Assembly: GCA_041635755.1 (NCBI GenBank)
Contig: JBFKUL010000082.1
Location: forward strand, 1 to 11,049
Direction of reading: 5' to 3'
Length of the DNA: 11,049 nt
Origin: JBFKUL01 sp041635755
GTDB taxonomy: Bacteria; Pseudomonadota; Gammaproteobacteria; Burkholderiales; SG8-39
The position numbers and the translations under genes are program-made. Below are positions 6,230 to 11,049 of the stretch, one piece after another; the first letter of the stretch is position 1, and each line of letters starts with the position of its first letter. The notes beneath the pieces were generated by a model. That model saw only the letters and a list, made by a program, of their open reading frames with translations. It was not told where the DNA came from and made no database searches.

Positions 6230-7213
6230 TTATTCAATCACGCCCAGGCGTCCGTTGTGACTCCCCATGTACCAATATCGCCCCTCGCCGTCCACAATCG
6301 CCTTGCGGATGCCGACGCCTTTTGAAGGCAGATCGAAAACGCGGAACCGCTCCGTCTTCGGATCGAACAGCGCCACGGTGTCGGTGTCGATCTCGTTCGC
6401 CCACACGCGCCCCGCCTCATCCACGGTCACTGCGTAGGGCCCGGCACTCGGACCGGCGGGCATGGTGTATTCCTTGACCACCTTTATCGTCTTGGGATCG
6501 ACCTTGGCGAGCTTGCCGTTGCCGTACAGGGTCACCCATAGCATGCCGTCGGGCGCGGCGGCGATACGGCGCGGGCGCGAGCCGGAGCCGGTGCGCAACT
6601 CCTCGATCTTGCCGGTCTTCGGATCGTAGATCCCGAGCGCATTTGCGCCCATGCGGCAGACCCAGATGCGTCCTTCGCCGTCGATCGCCAGGCCGTAGGG
6701 CCCGCCGGGCATCGGGACCTCGCTGATCCTTCCGCTGCCGCGATCGAGTTTGCCGAGATAGCCGCCACCCTGTCCCGTGAACCAGACGTTGCCGGCCGCG
6801 TCGAGCACGAGCGTATGCGGGTTGCCGCCGCCCGAAGGCGTGCGGTGCTCGATCACCTTGCCGGTGGCCGGATCGAGCTCGCCGATGGTGCCGTTGCCGT
6901 GGCCGGTGTAGAACACCTTGCCGTCGAGCGCGACGACCAAGCCGTGCGGGCGCGCGCCGCTTGGCAGATCCCACTCCTTGAATACCTTGGCCCGGGTGTC
7001 GAAGCGCGCGATCTTGTTGCCGTTCATGACGGCGATATAGATGTTGCCGTCCGGGCCGATCGCCGGGTCGCGCGCGAACTGGGGCGTCGGCACTTTCCAC
7101 TCGTTGATGCGCCCGGCGATCTCGCGCTGCCCGGGCGCGACACCGTAATTTGAGCCGCCCGCGCCCGCCTGACACGCAAGCGCCGCGAGCGTCAGCGCCA
7201 CAACGGTCCTCAT
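6230..7213 (-). CDS. Exported Vgb/NHL-type beta-propeller protein
   Basis: A 327-residue exported protein with repeated blades of about 42 residues. The repeat pattern is a 'P-H/Y-x-L-x-x-D-x-x-G-x-[IV]-[WY]' strand pair followed by a turn such as DPATGKV, DPKTGKIEE, DPKTIKVV or DPKTERF. This is the six- or seven-bladed fold of the virginiamycin B lyase (Vgb), SMP-30 and NHL proteins. The N-terminus (MRTVVALTLAALACQAGAG) is a signal peptide; C14 could be a weak lipobox Cys, or cleavage may follow the Ala-Gly-Ala. The start at 7213 is preferred over an in-frame ATG at 7255 because it begins the signal peptide and has GAGGGGGG just upstream. Many proteins annotated as Vgb are not antibiotic lyases, and I would not claim that activity. 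It lies 10 bases after the AhpD-like gene and is surely co-transcribed with it. Confidence 0.85.
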   Translation of the reverse strand: MRTVVALTLAALACQAGAGGSNYGVAPGQREIAGRINEWKVPTPQFARDPAIGPDGNIYIAVMNGNKIARFDTRAKVFKEWDLPSGARPHGLVVALDGKVFYTGHGNGTIGELDPATGKVIEHRTPSGGGNPHTLVLDAAGNVWFTGQGGGYLGKLDRGSGRISEVPMPGGPYGLAIDGEGRIWVCRMGANALGIYDPKTGKIEELRTGSGSRPRRIAAAPDGMLWVTLYGNGKLAKVDPKTIKVVKEYTMPAGPSAGPYAVTVDEAGRVWANEIDTDTVALFDPKTERFRVFDLPSKGVGIRKAIVDGEGRYWYMGSHNGRLGVIE

Positions 7214-7223
7214 TGCGCCCCCC

Positions 7224-7625
7224 TCAGTGCCTCGGCATGAGGCGTTCGTCCACATCGATGCGCAGACCGTCGGTGAGCCGGTTGGTCTCGTTCGCGAGGC
7301 CGACCACCGCGATCAGCTCCATCAGCATGGCGTCGGTCATGCCTTTCTTGCGCGCCGCCGCGGTGTGCGAATAGGTGCAGTACTCGCAGTTGTTGGTGGC
7401 GCTTACGGCAATGTAGATCATCTCCTTCACCAGCGGATCGAGCGCACCCGGCGCCATCACCTGCTTGATGTTGGCCCACATGCGCTTCAACTGCGCCGGA
7501 TCGTTCGCCAGCGCCTTCCAGAAATTGTTGATCCAGTCGATGTTGCGCGTCTTCATGATGTCGTCGTAGACCGCCTTGACCTCGGGCGAGGCATCGGCGT
7601 ACTCGATGAGCTTGACCAGCGCCAT
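7224..7625 (-). CDS. AhpD-like / carboxymuconolactone decarboxylase family protein
   Basis: A 133-residue all-helical protein of the carboxymuconolactone decarboxylase superfamily, peroxidase (AhpD-like) branch. It has the full AhpD active-site signature with matching spacing: E68, then C80-x-x-C83 in NNCEYCTYSH, and H87 four residues later. That pattern supports a thiol-based peroxidase or disulfide reductase role rather than decarboxylation. Members usually form trimers or hexamers. The start at 7625 is chosen over the in-frame ATG at 7646 because GGAGGG lies five bases upstream of it and the promoter -10 would otherwise be too close. It is the first gene of the minus-strand operon that continues with the beta-propeller, dienelactone-hydrolase and binding-protein genes. 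It is divergent from the GFA gene with only 37 bases between starts. Confidence 0.88.
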   Translation of the reverse strand: MALVKLIEYADASPEVKAVYDDIMKTRNIDWINNFWKALANDPAQLKRMWANIKQVMAPGALDPLVKEMIYIAVSATNNCEYCTYSHTAAARKKGMTDAMLMELIAVVGLANETNRLTDGLRIDVDERLMPRH

Positions 7626-7648
7626 GGTTCCCTCCGTGCGTTGCAACC

Positions 7649-7654
7649 ATTATA
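7649..7654 (-). promoter_or_regulatory. Perfect -10 element (TATAAT) for the minus-strand operon
   Basis: The minus strand reads TATAAT, a perfect sigma-70 -10 hexamer in GC-rich DNA. Initiation near 7642 would leave a leader of about 17 bases carrying the GGAGGG ribosome binding site of the AhpD-like gene. No good -35 is visible at 16-18 bases (ACCTTT at 17). It overlaps the plus-strand -10 at 7651-7656. Confidence 0.5.
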
Positions 7655-7656
7655 GT
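7651..7656 (+). promoter_or_regulatory. Putative -10 element (TATAGT) for the GFA-family gene
   Basis: TATAGT matches five of six -10 bases and ends six bases before the ATG at 7663. A start about seven bases downstream of it would fall on or next to the ATG, giving a leaderless or nearly leaderless mRNA. That fits the absence of a Shine-Dalgarno there. The -35 region (TTCCCT) is poor. Confidence 0.4.
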
Positions 7657-7662
7657 AAGCGC

Positions 7663-8139
7663 ATGAAGCTCAAAGGTTCCTGCCACTGTCGCGCGGTGCG
7701 CTTCTCGTTCGAATCCGAGACGCCCTATCCGTACATGTACTGCTACTGCTCGATCTGCCGCAAGACGGCGGGCGGCGGCGGCTACGCCATCAACATCATG
7801 GGCAAGGCCGATACGCTCAAGGTGAAGGGTGCGCGCAACCTTAGCATCTATCGCGCCAAGACCTCGCCGCGCGCCAAGCCCTCCCCGGGCAAGCGCCATT
7901 TCTGCAAAAAGTGCGGCAGTGCGCTTTGGGCACGGGATCCGCGCTGGCCGAAGTGGTTCTATCCCTTCGCTTCGGCGATCGACTCTCCGCTGCCCAAGCC
8001 GAGGGAGCGCCAGCACATCCTGCTCAACTACAAGCCCGGCTGGGTGCCGGTGCATGCGGGGCCGCTCGACAAGCGCTTCCGCGAGTTCCCGCGCGAGGCG
8101 ATCATCGACTGGCACACCAAGCGCGGACTGCTGCGCTGA
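7663..8139 (+). CDS. GFA/CENP-V domain zinc protein
   Basis: A 158-residue protein of the glutathione-dependent formaldehyde-activating (GFA, Mss4-like) family. Zinc-binding Cys are where the family has them: C7 and C9 (GSCHCRAV), C27, C29 and C32 (YCYCSICRKT), and C81 and C84 (HFCKKCGSAL). Members are often annotated as aldehyde-activating, but only a few have been shown to act on S-hydroxymethylglutathione, and most have unknown function. So the fold is certain and the reaction is not. No Shine-Dalgarno precedes the ATG, and a -10-like TATAGT ends six bases before it, so translation may be leaderless. An in-frame extension upstream would overlap the divergent gene and is not supported by the family N-terminus, which begins with 'MKLKGSCHC'. 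The next gene follows after four bases. Confidence 0.88.
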   Translation: MKLKGSCHCRAVRFSFESETPYPYMYCYCSICRKTAGGGGYAINIMGKADTLKVKGARNLSIYRAKTSPRAKPSPGKRHFCKKCGSALWARDPRWPKWFYPFASAIDSPLPKPRERQHILLNYKPGWVPVHAGPLDKRFREFPREAIIDWHTKRGLLR

Positions 8140-8143
8140 GCCC

Positions 8144-8827
8144 ATGCTCGAGTGGCTAGCCCGTTTCGAGCCGCAGACGGTCCTGCTCGCGGTCGCGGCG
8201 CTCGGCACACTCATCGCGCTCCCGTTCCTGATCGGCGCGTTCCGCCGGCTTGCGCGGCTGCAGCTCGTGCGCGGCACGATGTTCATGCTGAGCGGAACCC
8301 TGATCGTGCTTCTCGGCATGGTCGCGGCGATGCTCGCTGCGAGCCTGCATACGTACGCGCGGCTCACGCATGAGCAGGAGGCGGGACGCGTCACGATCCG
8401 CAAGCTCGGCGAGCGCCAGTTCACGCTGACGCTCGAGACGCCGAAGGCGGCGCCGCGGCATTTCGAGCTGCGCGGCGACGAGTGGCAGATCGACGCACGC
8501 GTGCTTAAGTGGCGCGGCATGGGCGCACTGGCGGGTTTCGACACGGTCTACCGCCTGGAGCGTATTTCGGGGCGCTACGCCGATACCGCCCAGGAACGCG
8601 CCGGACCACGCTCGGCGCATGCGCTCGCCGACGAGCCGAGCCTGGATTTCTGGGCGCTGGTGCGCCGCTATCACGATTACATGCCGCTCGCCGATGCCCT
8701 CTACGGCAGCGCGGCCTACGTGCCGCTCGCCGAAGGCGCCGAGTACCGCGTCTCGGTTTCGTCCACGGGCCTGGTCGTGCGGCCGGTGAACGAGGCGGCC
8801 AAGCGCGCCGTGACGAGCTGGCGCTAG
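8144..8827 (+). CDS. Two-helix inner-membrane protein of uncharacterised family
   Basis: A 227-residue protein with two predicted membrane helices, about 11-32 (VLLAVAALGTLIALPFLIG) and 46-68 (MFMLSGTLIVLLGMVAAML). A soluble domain of about 155 residues follows and should lie in the periplasm if the N-terminus is outside, or in the cytoplasm otherwise. The soluble part has a conserved-looking core: HFELRGDEWQIDARVLKW, FDTVYRLERISGRY, HALADEP and YGSAAYVPLA. I recognise this as a proteobacterial family often labelled 'cation/multidrug efflux pump', a label that has no support in a protein with only two helices. It starts four bases after the GFA stop with no clear Shine-Dalgarno, so it is probably coupled to it. 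The function is unknown. Confidence 0.8.
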   Translation: MLEWLARFEPQTVLLAVAALGTLIALPFLIGAFRRLARLQLVRGTMFMLSGTLIVLLGMVAAMLAASLHTYARLTHEQEAGRVTIRKLGERQFTLTLETPKAAPRHFELRGDEWQIDARVLKWRGMGALAGFDTVYRLERISGRYADTAQERAGPRSAHALADEPSLDFWALVRRYHDYMPLADALYGSAAYVPLAEGAEYRVSVSSTGLVVRPVNEAAKRAVTSWR

Positions 8828-8878
8828 CAGGCCGGCTGCGTTGCCGGCGGCCGGGACCGACATGCCAGGAGAAAACGC

Positions 8879-9286
8879 ATGAGCACCGAGCAAGGCGCCA
8901 AGGTGAGCAAGACAGACGCGGAGTGGGCGAAACAGCTCACGCCGCTTCAATTCAAGGTGACGCGGCGCCACGCCACCGAGCCCCCGTTCAGCGGCCCGTT
9001 CAACGAACTCAAGGACCAAGGCGTCTACCGTTGCATTTGTTGCGGCGCCGAGTTGTTCTCCTCTGCGCACAAGTTCGATTCGGGTACCGGCTGGCCGAGC
9101 TACACGCAACCCCTCCATGCGCACAACATCGGCACCCGGGAGGACTACAGCGATTTCATGCGGCGTACCGAGGTGCACTGCGCCGCCTGCGACGCTCACC
9201 TGGGGCACGTGTTCGACGACGGCCCTGCGCCCACCGGCCTGCGCTACTGCATCAACTCGGCGTCGCTGAAATTCGACAAGTCCTGA
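8879..9286 (+). CDS. msrB: Peptide-methionine (R)-S-oxide reductase
   Basis: A 135-residue cytoplasmic repair enzyme that reduces methionine-R-sulfoxide in proteins, with thioredoxin as the usual reductant. It has the two zinc CxxC pairs (C52/C55 in RCICCGAELF and C101/C104 in HCAACDAHLGHVF), the HATEPPFSGP substrate segment, and the catalytic C124 in RYCINSASL. The motif SGTGWPSY has Thr70 where E. coli MsrB has its resolving Cys (SGCGWPSF), so recycling may go straight from the sulfenic acid to thioredoxin. The ATG at 8879 is preceded by AGGAG at a good distance. It is 51 bases after the membrane-protein gene and about 60 before yciB. The msrB-yciB-bolA-peptidyl-prolyl isomerase order is one I know from betaproteobacteria. 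Confidence 0.95.
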   Translation: MSTEQGAKVSKTDAEWAKQLTPLQFKVTRRHATEPPFSGPFNELKDQGVYRCICCGAELFSSAHKFDSGTGWPSYTQPLHAHNIGTREDYSDFMRRTEVHCAACDAHLGHVFDDGPAPTGLRYCINSASLKFDKS

Positions 9287-9303
9287 GACATAGTGCGCGC
9301 CGC

Positions 9304-9325
9304 GCACGGGGCGGAGCCCGCGTGC
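9304..9325 (+). terminator. Hairpin between msrB and yciB
   Basis: GCACGGGGC (9304-9312) pairs with GCCC and CGTGC (9316-9325) around a GGA loop, leaving G9320 bulged, for nine pairs. A smaller alternative (GTGCGC/GCGCAC, 9293-9307) overlaps it. No T-tract follows, so termination is uncertain. It lies just upstream of a possible yciB promoter. Confidence 0.35.
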
Positions 9326-9330
9326 ACTGG

Positions 9331-9336
9331 TAGAAT
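9331..9336 (+). promoter_or_regulatory. Putative -10 element (TAGAAT) for yciB-bolA
   Basis: TAGAAT matches five of six -10 bases and lies 11 bases before the yciB ATG. It sits right after the msrB-yciB hairpin, so it may restart transcription. No -35 match is seen (GGGCGG at the expected place). Confidence 0.3.
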
Positions 9337-9347
9337 CCCGCCCCTGA

Positions 9348-9887
9348 ATGAAACTGCTCTTCGACCTGTTTCCGGTCATCCTGTTCTTCGTCGCGTTCAA
9401 GCTGGCGAACATCTACGTCGCGACCGCCGTGGCCATGGCGGCTACCGTCGTGCAAATCAGCTGGGTCTGGCTGCGCCACCGCCGCGTCGAGCCGATGCTC
9501 TGGGCGAGCCTGGTCATCATCCTGGTATTCGGCGGCGCCACGCTTGCGCTGCAGGACGAGACCTTCATCAAGTGGAAGCCCACGGTGCTTTACTGGCTGT
9601 TCGCGTTGGTGCTCGCAGGCACGCCGCTACTGTTCAAGCGCAACCCGATGCGCGCCATGCTCGGCAAGCAGATCGATCTGCCCGATCACGCCTGGGGCAA
9701 GCTCAACTGGAGCTGGTGCGGGTTCTTTCTGTTCATGGGTGCGGCGAACCTGTTCGTCGCCTATACGTTCTCGACCGACCTGTGGGTCAACTTCAAGCTT
9801 TTCGGCGGCATGGGGCTGATGCTCCTGTTCGTCCTCGGCCAAGCGCTGTTCCTGTCGCGCTACGTCGAAGAGAGCGGCCAGAAATGA
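9348..9887 (+). CDS. yciB: YciB / intracellular septation protein A (IspZ)
   Basis: A 179-residue inner-membrane protein of normal family length. The N-terminus KLLFDLFPVILFFVAFKLAN, the loop DETFIKWKPTVLYW (70-83), the segment WGKLNWSWCGFF (116-127) and FSTDLWVNFKLFGGMG (141-156) are the family's conserved blocks. There are five hydrophobic segments, at about 5-20, 23-42, 50-68, 79-96 and 122-170 (the last region holding two). YciB takes part in cell-envelope and division processes in enterobacteria and was first described as a septation gene in Shigella; its biochemical activity is not settled. The Shine-Dalgarno is weak. Its stop overlaps the bolA start (ATGA at 9884-9887), so the two are translationally coupled. 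Confidence 0.94.
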   Translation: MKLLFDLFPVILFFVAFKLANIYVATAVAMAATVVQISWVWLRHRRVEPMLWASLVIILVFGGATLALQDETFIKWKPTVLYWLFALVLAGTPLLFKRNPMRAMLGKQIDLPDHAWGKLNWSWCGFFLFMGAANLFVAYTFSTDLWVNFKLFGGMGLMLLFVLGQALFLSRYVEESGQK

Positions 9888-10156
9888 GCGTCGAGGCGAC
9901 GATCCGCGAGCGGCTCGGCACGCTCGAGCCGGTTTCGCTCGAGCTCGTCGACGAGAGCGCGCAGCACCGCGGCCACTCCGGCTGGCGCGAGGGCGGCGAC
10001 ACGCACTGGCGGCTCAGCATCGTCTCGCCGCATTTCGCAGGACAGAGCACCGTCGCGCGCCACCGGCTGATCTACCAGGCGCTCGGCGAGCTGATGCAGC
10101 ACCCGATTCATGCGCTCGCCATCACCGCGCGTGCCCCGGGGGAACCCGGCGCATAA
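9884..10156 (+). CDS. bolA: BolA family protein
   Basis: A 90-residue protein of the BolA/IbaG family. It contains the family core: SAQHRGHSGWREGGDTHW (25-42), the FAGQSTVARHRLIYQAL stretch (51-67) and the C-terminal MQHPIHALAITA. BolA proteins pair with monothiol glutaredoxins to bind and deliver [2Fe-2S] clusters, using a conserved His in the RHR/IHAL region, and some bind DNA as stress regulators. The ATG is inside the yciB stop (ATGA) and no separate promoter is needed. The gene ends 40 bases before the peptidyl-prolyl isomerase start, and a -10-like CATAAT for that gene overlaps its stop codon. The family is certain. Which BolA subfamily it belongs to is less so. Confidence 0.93.
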   Translation: MSVEATIRERLGTLEPVSLELVDESAQHRGHSGWREGGDTHWRLSIVSPHFAGQSTVARHRLIYQALGELMQHPIHALAITARAPGEPGA

Positions 10157-10157
10157 T
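10152..10157 (+). promoter_or_regulatory. Putative -10 element (CATAAT) for the peptidyl-prolyl isomerase gene
   Basis: CATAAT overlaps the bolA stop codon and would give a leader of about 33 bases containing AAAGGA before the ATG at 10197. No -35 match is visible (GCGTGC). This would add expression independent of yciB-bolA. Confidence 0.3.
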
Positions 10158-10196
10158 GGCGCTGTCGACCTACATCGTGAAACGAAAAGGAATGCA

Positions 10197-11048
10197 ATGA
10201 ATATTCGATCTCTCGCAGGCGCCGTCGCGGCGATGGCCGCGCTCACCCTGCCCGTGGCCGTGCTTGCTCAGGCCCCGGCCAAGGACCTGCCGAAGCCGCC
10301 TGTACCGAAGGAAGCACCAAAGCCCGTCTCCAAGGAGGGCCCGGTGGCTACCGTCAACGGTGTGGCGATCCCGCAATCGCGCATCGACGTCATGGTGCGT
10401 GAACGCGCGCAGCAGGGCGTGCCCGACAGCCCGGAGCTGCGCTCGGCCATCCGCGAGGATCTCATCAACCGCGAGATCATCGCGCAGGAGGCGACGCGCA
10501 GCGGCCTGCTGAAAAAGCCCGAAATCGCGGCCGAGCTCGATTTCATCCGCCAGAATTATGTGGTGCAGACCTATGTCCGCGAATGGGCACGCACCCACCC
10601 GGCGATGGATGCCGAAGTGCAGAAGGAATACGACCGCGCGCGATCCGCTACCGGCGACAAGGAGTACCGCGCACGCCACATCCTGGTCGAGACCGAAGAG
10701 GAGGCCAAAGCGCTGATCACGGATCTCAAGAAGGGCTCGAAATTCGAGGACCTCGCGGCGAAAACCAAGGACGAGGGCAGCAAGGAGCGCGGCGGCGACC
10801 TCGACTGGAACGTGCCGAGCGTATTCGACAAGGCGTTTGCCGACGCCATGGTCAAGCTCGAAAAGGGCAAGATCACCGAGACCCCGGTGCGCTCGCGCTT
10901 CGGCTTTCACGTCATCCGCCTGGACGACGTGCGCCCGGTACGCTTTCCGCCGCTCGCGGAGGTCAAGGACCGCATCCAGCAGCAGCTGATGCAGCGCAAG
11001 CTCGAAAAGCTGATGATCGACCTGCGCGCCAAGGCGAAGGTCGAGTAG
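10197..11048 (+). CDS. Periplasmic parvulin-type peptidyl-prolyl cis-trans isomerase (SurA/PrsA-like)
   Basis: A 283-residue periplasmic folding chaperone, complete in the window. Residues 1-24 are a signal peptide (MNIRSLAGAV...LPVAVLA, cleaved near AQA). Residues 28-48 are a Pro/Lys-rich linker (LPKPPVPKEAPKPVSKEG). Residues 50-140 are a SurA-N-like helical chaperone region (VNGVAIPQSRIDVMV; IREDLINREIIAQEA). Residues 157-247 are a PpiC rotamase domain with YRARHILV, SKERGGDLDW and RFGFHVIRLDD, the usual parvulin landmarks. A charged C-terminal helix (VKDRIQQQLMQRKLEKLM) probably packs on the N-terminal region. There is no Cys. AAAGGA lies eight bases before the ATG. The nearby ATG at 10192 is out of frame. 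It should help outer-membrane or secreted proteins fold. It is not SurA itself, which has two rotamase domains. Confidence 0.93.
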   Translation: MNIRSLAGAVAAMAALTLPVAVLAQAPAKDLPKPPVPKEAPKPVSKEGPVATVNGVAIPQSRIDVMVRERAQQGVPDSPELRSAIREDLINREIIAQEATRSGLLKKPEIAAELDFIRQNYVVQTYVREWARTHPAMDAEVQKEYDRARSATGDKEYRARHILVETEEEAKALITDLKKGSKFEDLAAKTKDEGSKERGGDLDWNVPSVFDKAFADAMVKLEKGKITETPVRSRFGFHVIRLDDVRPVRFPPLAEVKDRIQQQLMQRKLEKLMIDLRAKAKVE

Positions 11049-11049
11049 C

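Noticed and set aside
5383..6477. A 364-residue plus-strand open frame opposite the dienelactone hydrolase gene.
   Set aside because: The minus strand carries the intact Cys-Asp-His hydrolase. The plus-strand product is compositionally typical of a shadow frame.
6230..7213. Annotation of the beta-propeller as a virginiamycin B lyase conferring streptogramin resistance.
   Set aside because: Only the fold is supported. The catalytic His/Glu arrangement of Vgb cannot be confirmed by eye, and the operon context is not a resistance locus.
7210..8544. A 444-residue open frame on the minus strand across the AhpD-like and GFA genes.
   Set aside because: It runs through two well-supported genes and their promoter gap. 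Its translation is low-complexity and matches no family.
8831..8848. A GCCGGC repeat pair that could form a six-base stem between the membrane-protein gene and msrB.
   Set aside because: The unit is itself palindromic and such words are common in GC-rich DNA. There is no T-tract, so I do not call a terminator.
8156..9412. A 418-residue minus-strand open frame opposite the membrane-protein and msrB genes.
   Set aside because: It is an antisense shadow; the opposite strand encodes MsrB with all motifs intact.
1..11049. Search for mobile elements, CRISPR repeats, tRNAs, phage genes or toxin-antitoxin pairs.
   Set aside because: I found no transposase, integrase, regularly spaced repeats, tRNA-like cloverleaf or toxin family. 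The window looks like a stable chromosomal region.

Overview
The window is GC-rich chromosomal DNA, densely coded on both strands, and most likely from a betaproteobacterium. The best evidence is the right-hand block msrB, yciB, bolA and a SurA/PrsA-like periplasmic peptidyl-prolyl isomerase, an order I recognise from Burkholderiales and relatives. Codon use and gene style look uniform. I see no tRNA, rRNA, CRISPR, insertion sequence or phage gene, and no gene-free stretch longer than about 70 bases.

Layout, left to right. (1) 1-2307, minus strand: a 717-residue fusion of a thiol-dioxygenase-like cupin with four rhodanese domains, followed two bases downstream by the start of an EamA/DMT transporter that runs off the left edge. 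(2) 2378-4463, plus strand, divergent from the fusion: a class III (CaiB/BaiF) CoA-transferase, a Gln-type thiol dioxygenase resembling 3-mercaptopropionate dioxygenase, and a small exported protein of unknown function. Their stops and starts overlap (ATGA, then GTGA), so they form one translationally coupled operon. (3) 4521-7625, minus strand: four genes read from 7625 leftward, encoding an AhpD/carboxymuconolactone-decarboxylase-like protein, an exported Vgb/NHL-type beta-propeller, a dienelactone-hydrolase-family protein and an SsuA/THI5-like substrate-binding protein that has no signal peptide. (4) 7663-8827, plus strand: a GFA-family zinc protein and a two-helix membrane protein of an uncharacterised family. 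(5) 8879-11048, plus strand: msrB, yciB, bolA and the peptidyl-prolyl isomerase.

The most interesting part is 154-4463. A thiol dioxygenase coupled to a class III CoA-transferase matches the chemistry known for 3-mercaptopropionate/3,3'-dithiodipropionate breakdown: thiol to sulfinate, then sulfinate to its CoA thioester, followed by desulfination. The divergent cupin-rhodanese protein adds a second thiol-dioxygenase-like site and two apparently active sulfurtransferase sites. I infer an organosulfur catabolism or sulfur-detoxification module. The desulfinase that would complete the pathway is not in this window, so this remains a hypothesis.

The two divergent gene pairs (2307/2378 and 7625/7663) are separated by only 70 and 37 bases. 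The second holds overlapping -10-like hexamers on opposite strands, which suggests a symmetric bidirectional promoter and a leaderless or nearly leaderless GFA mRNA.
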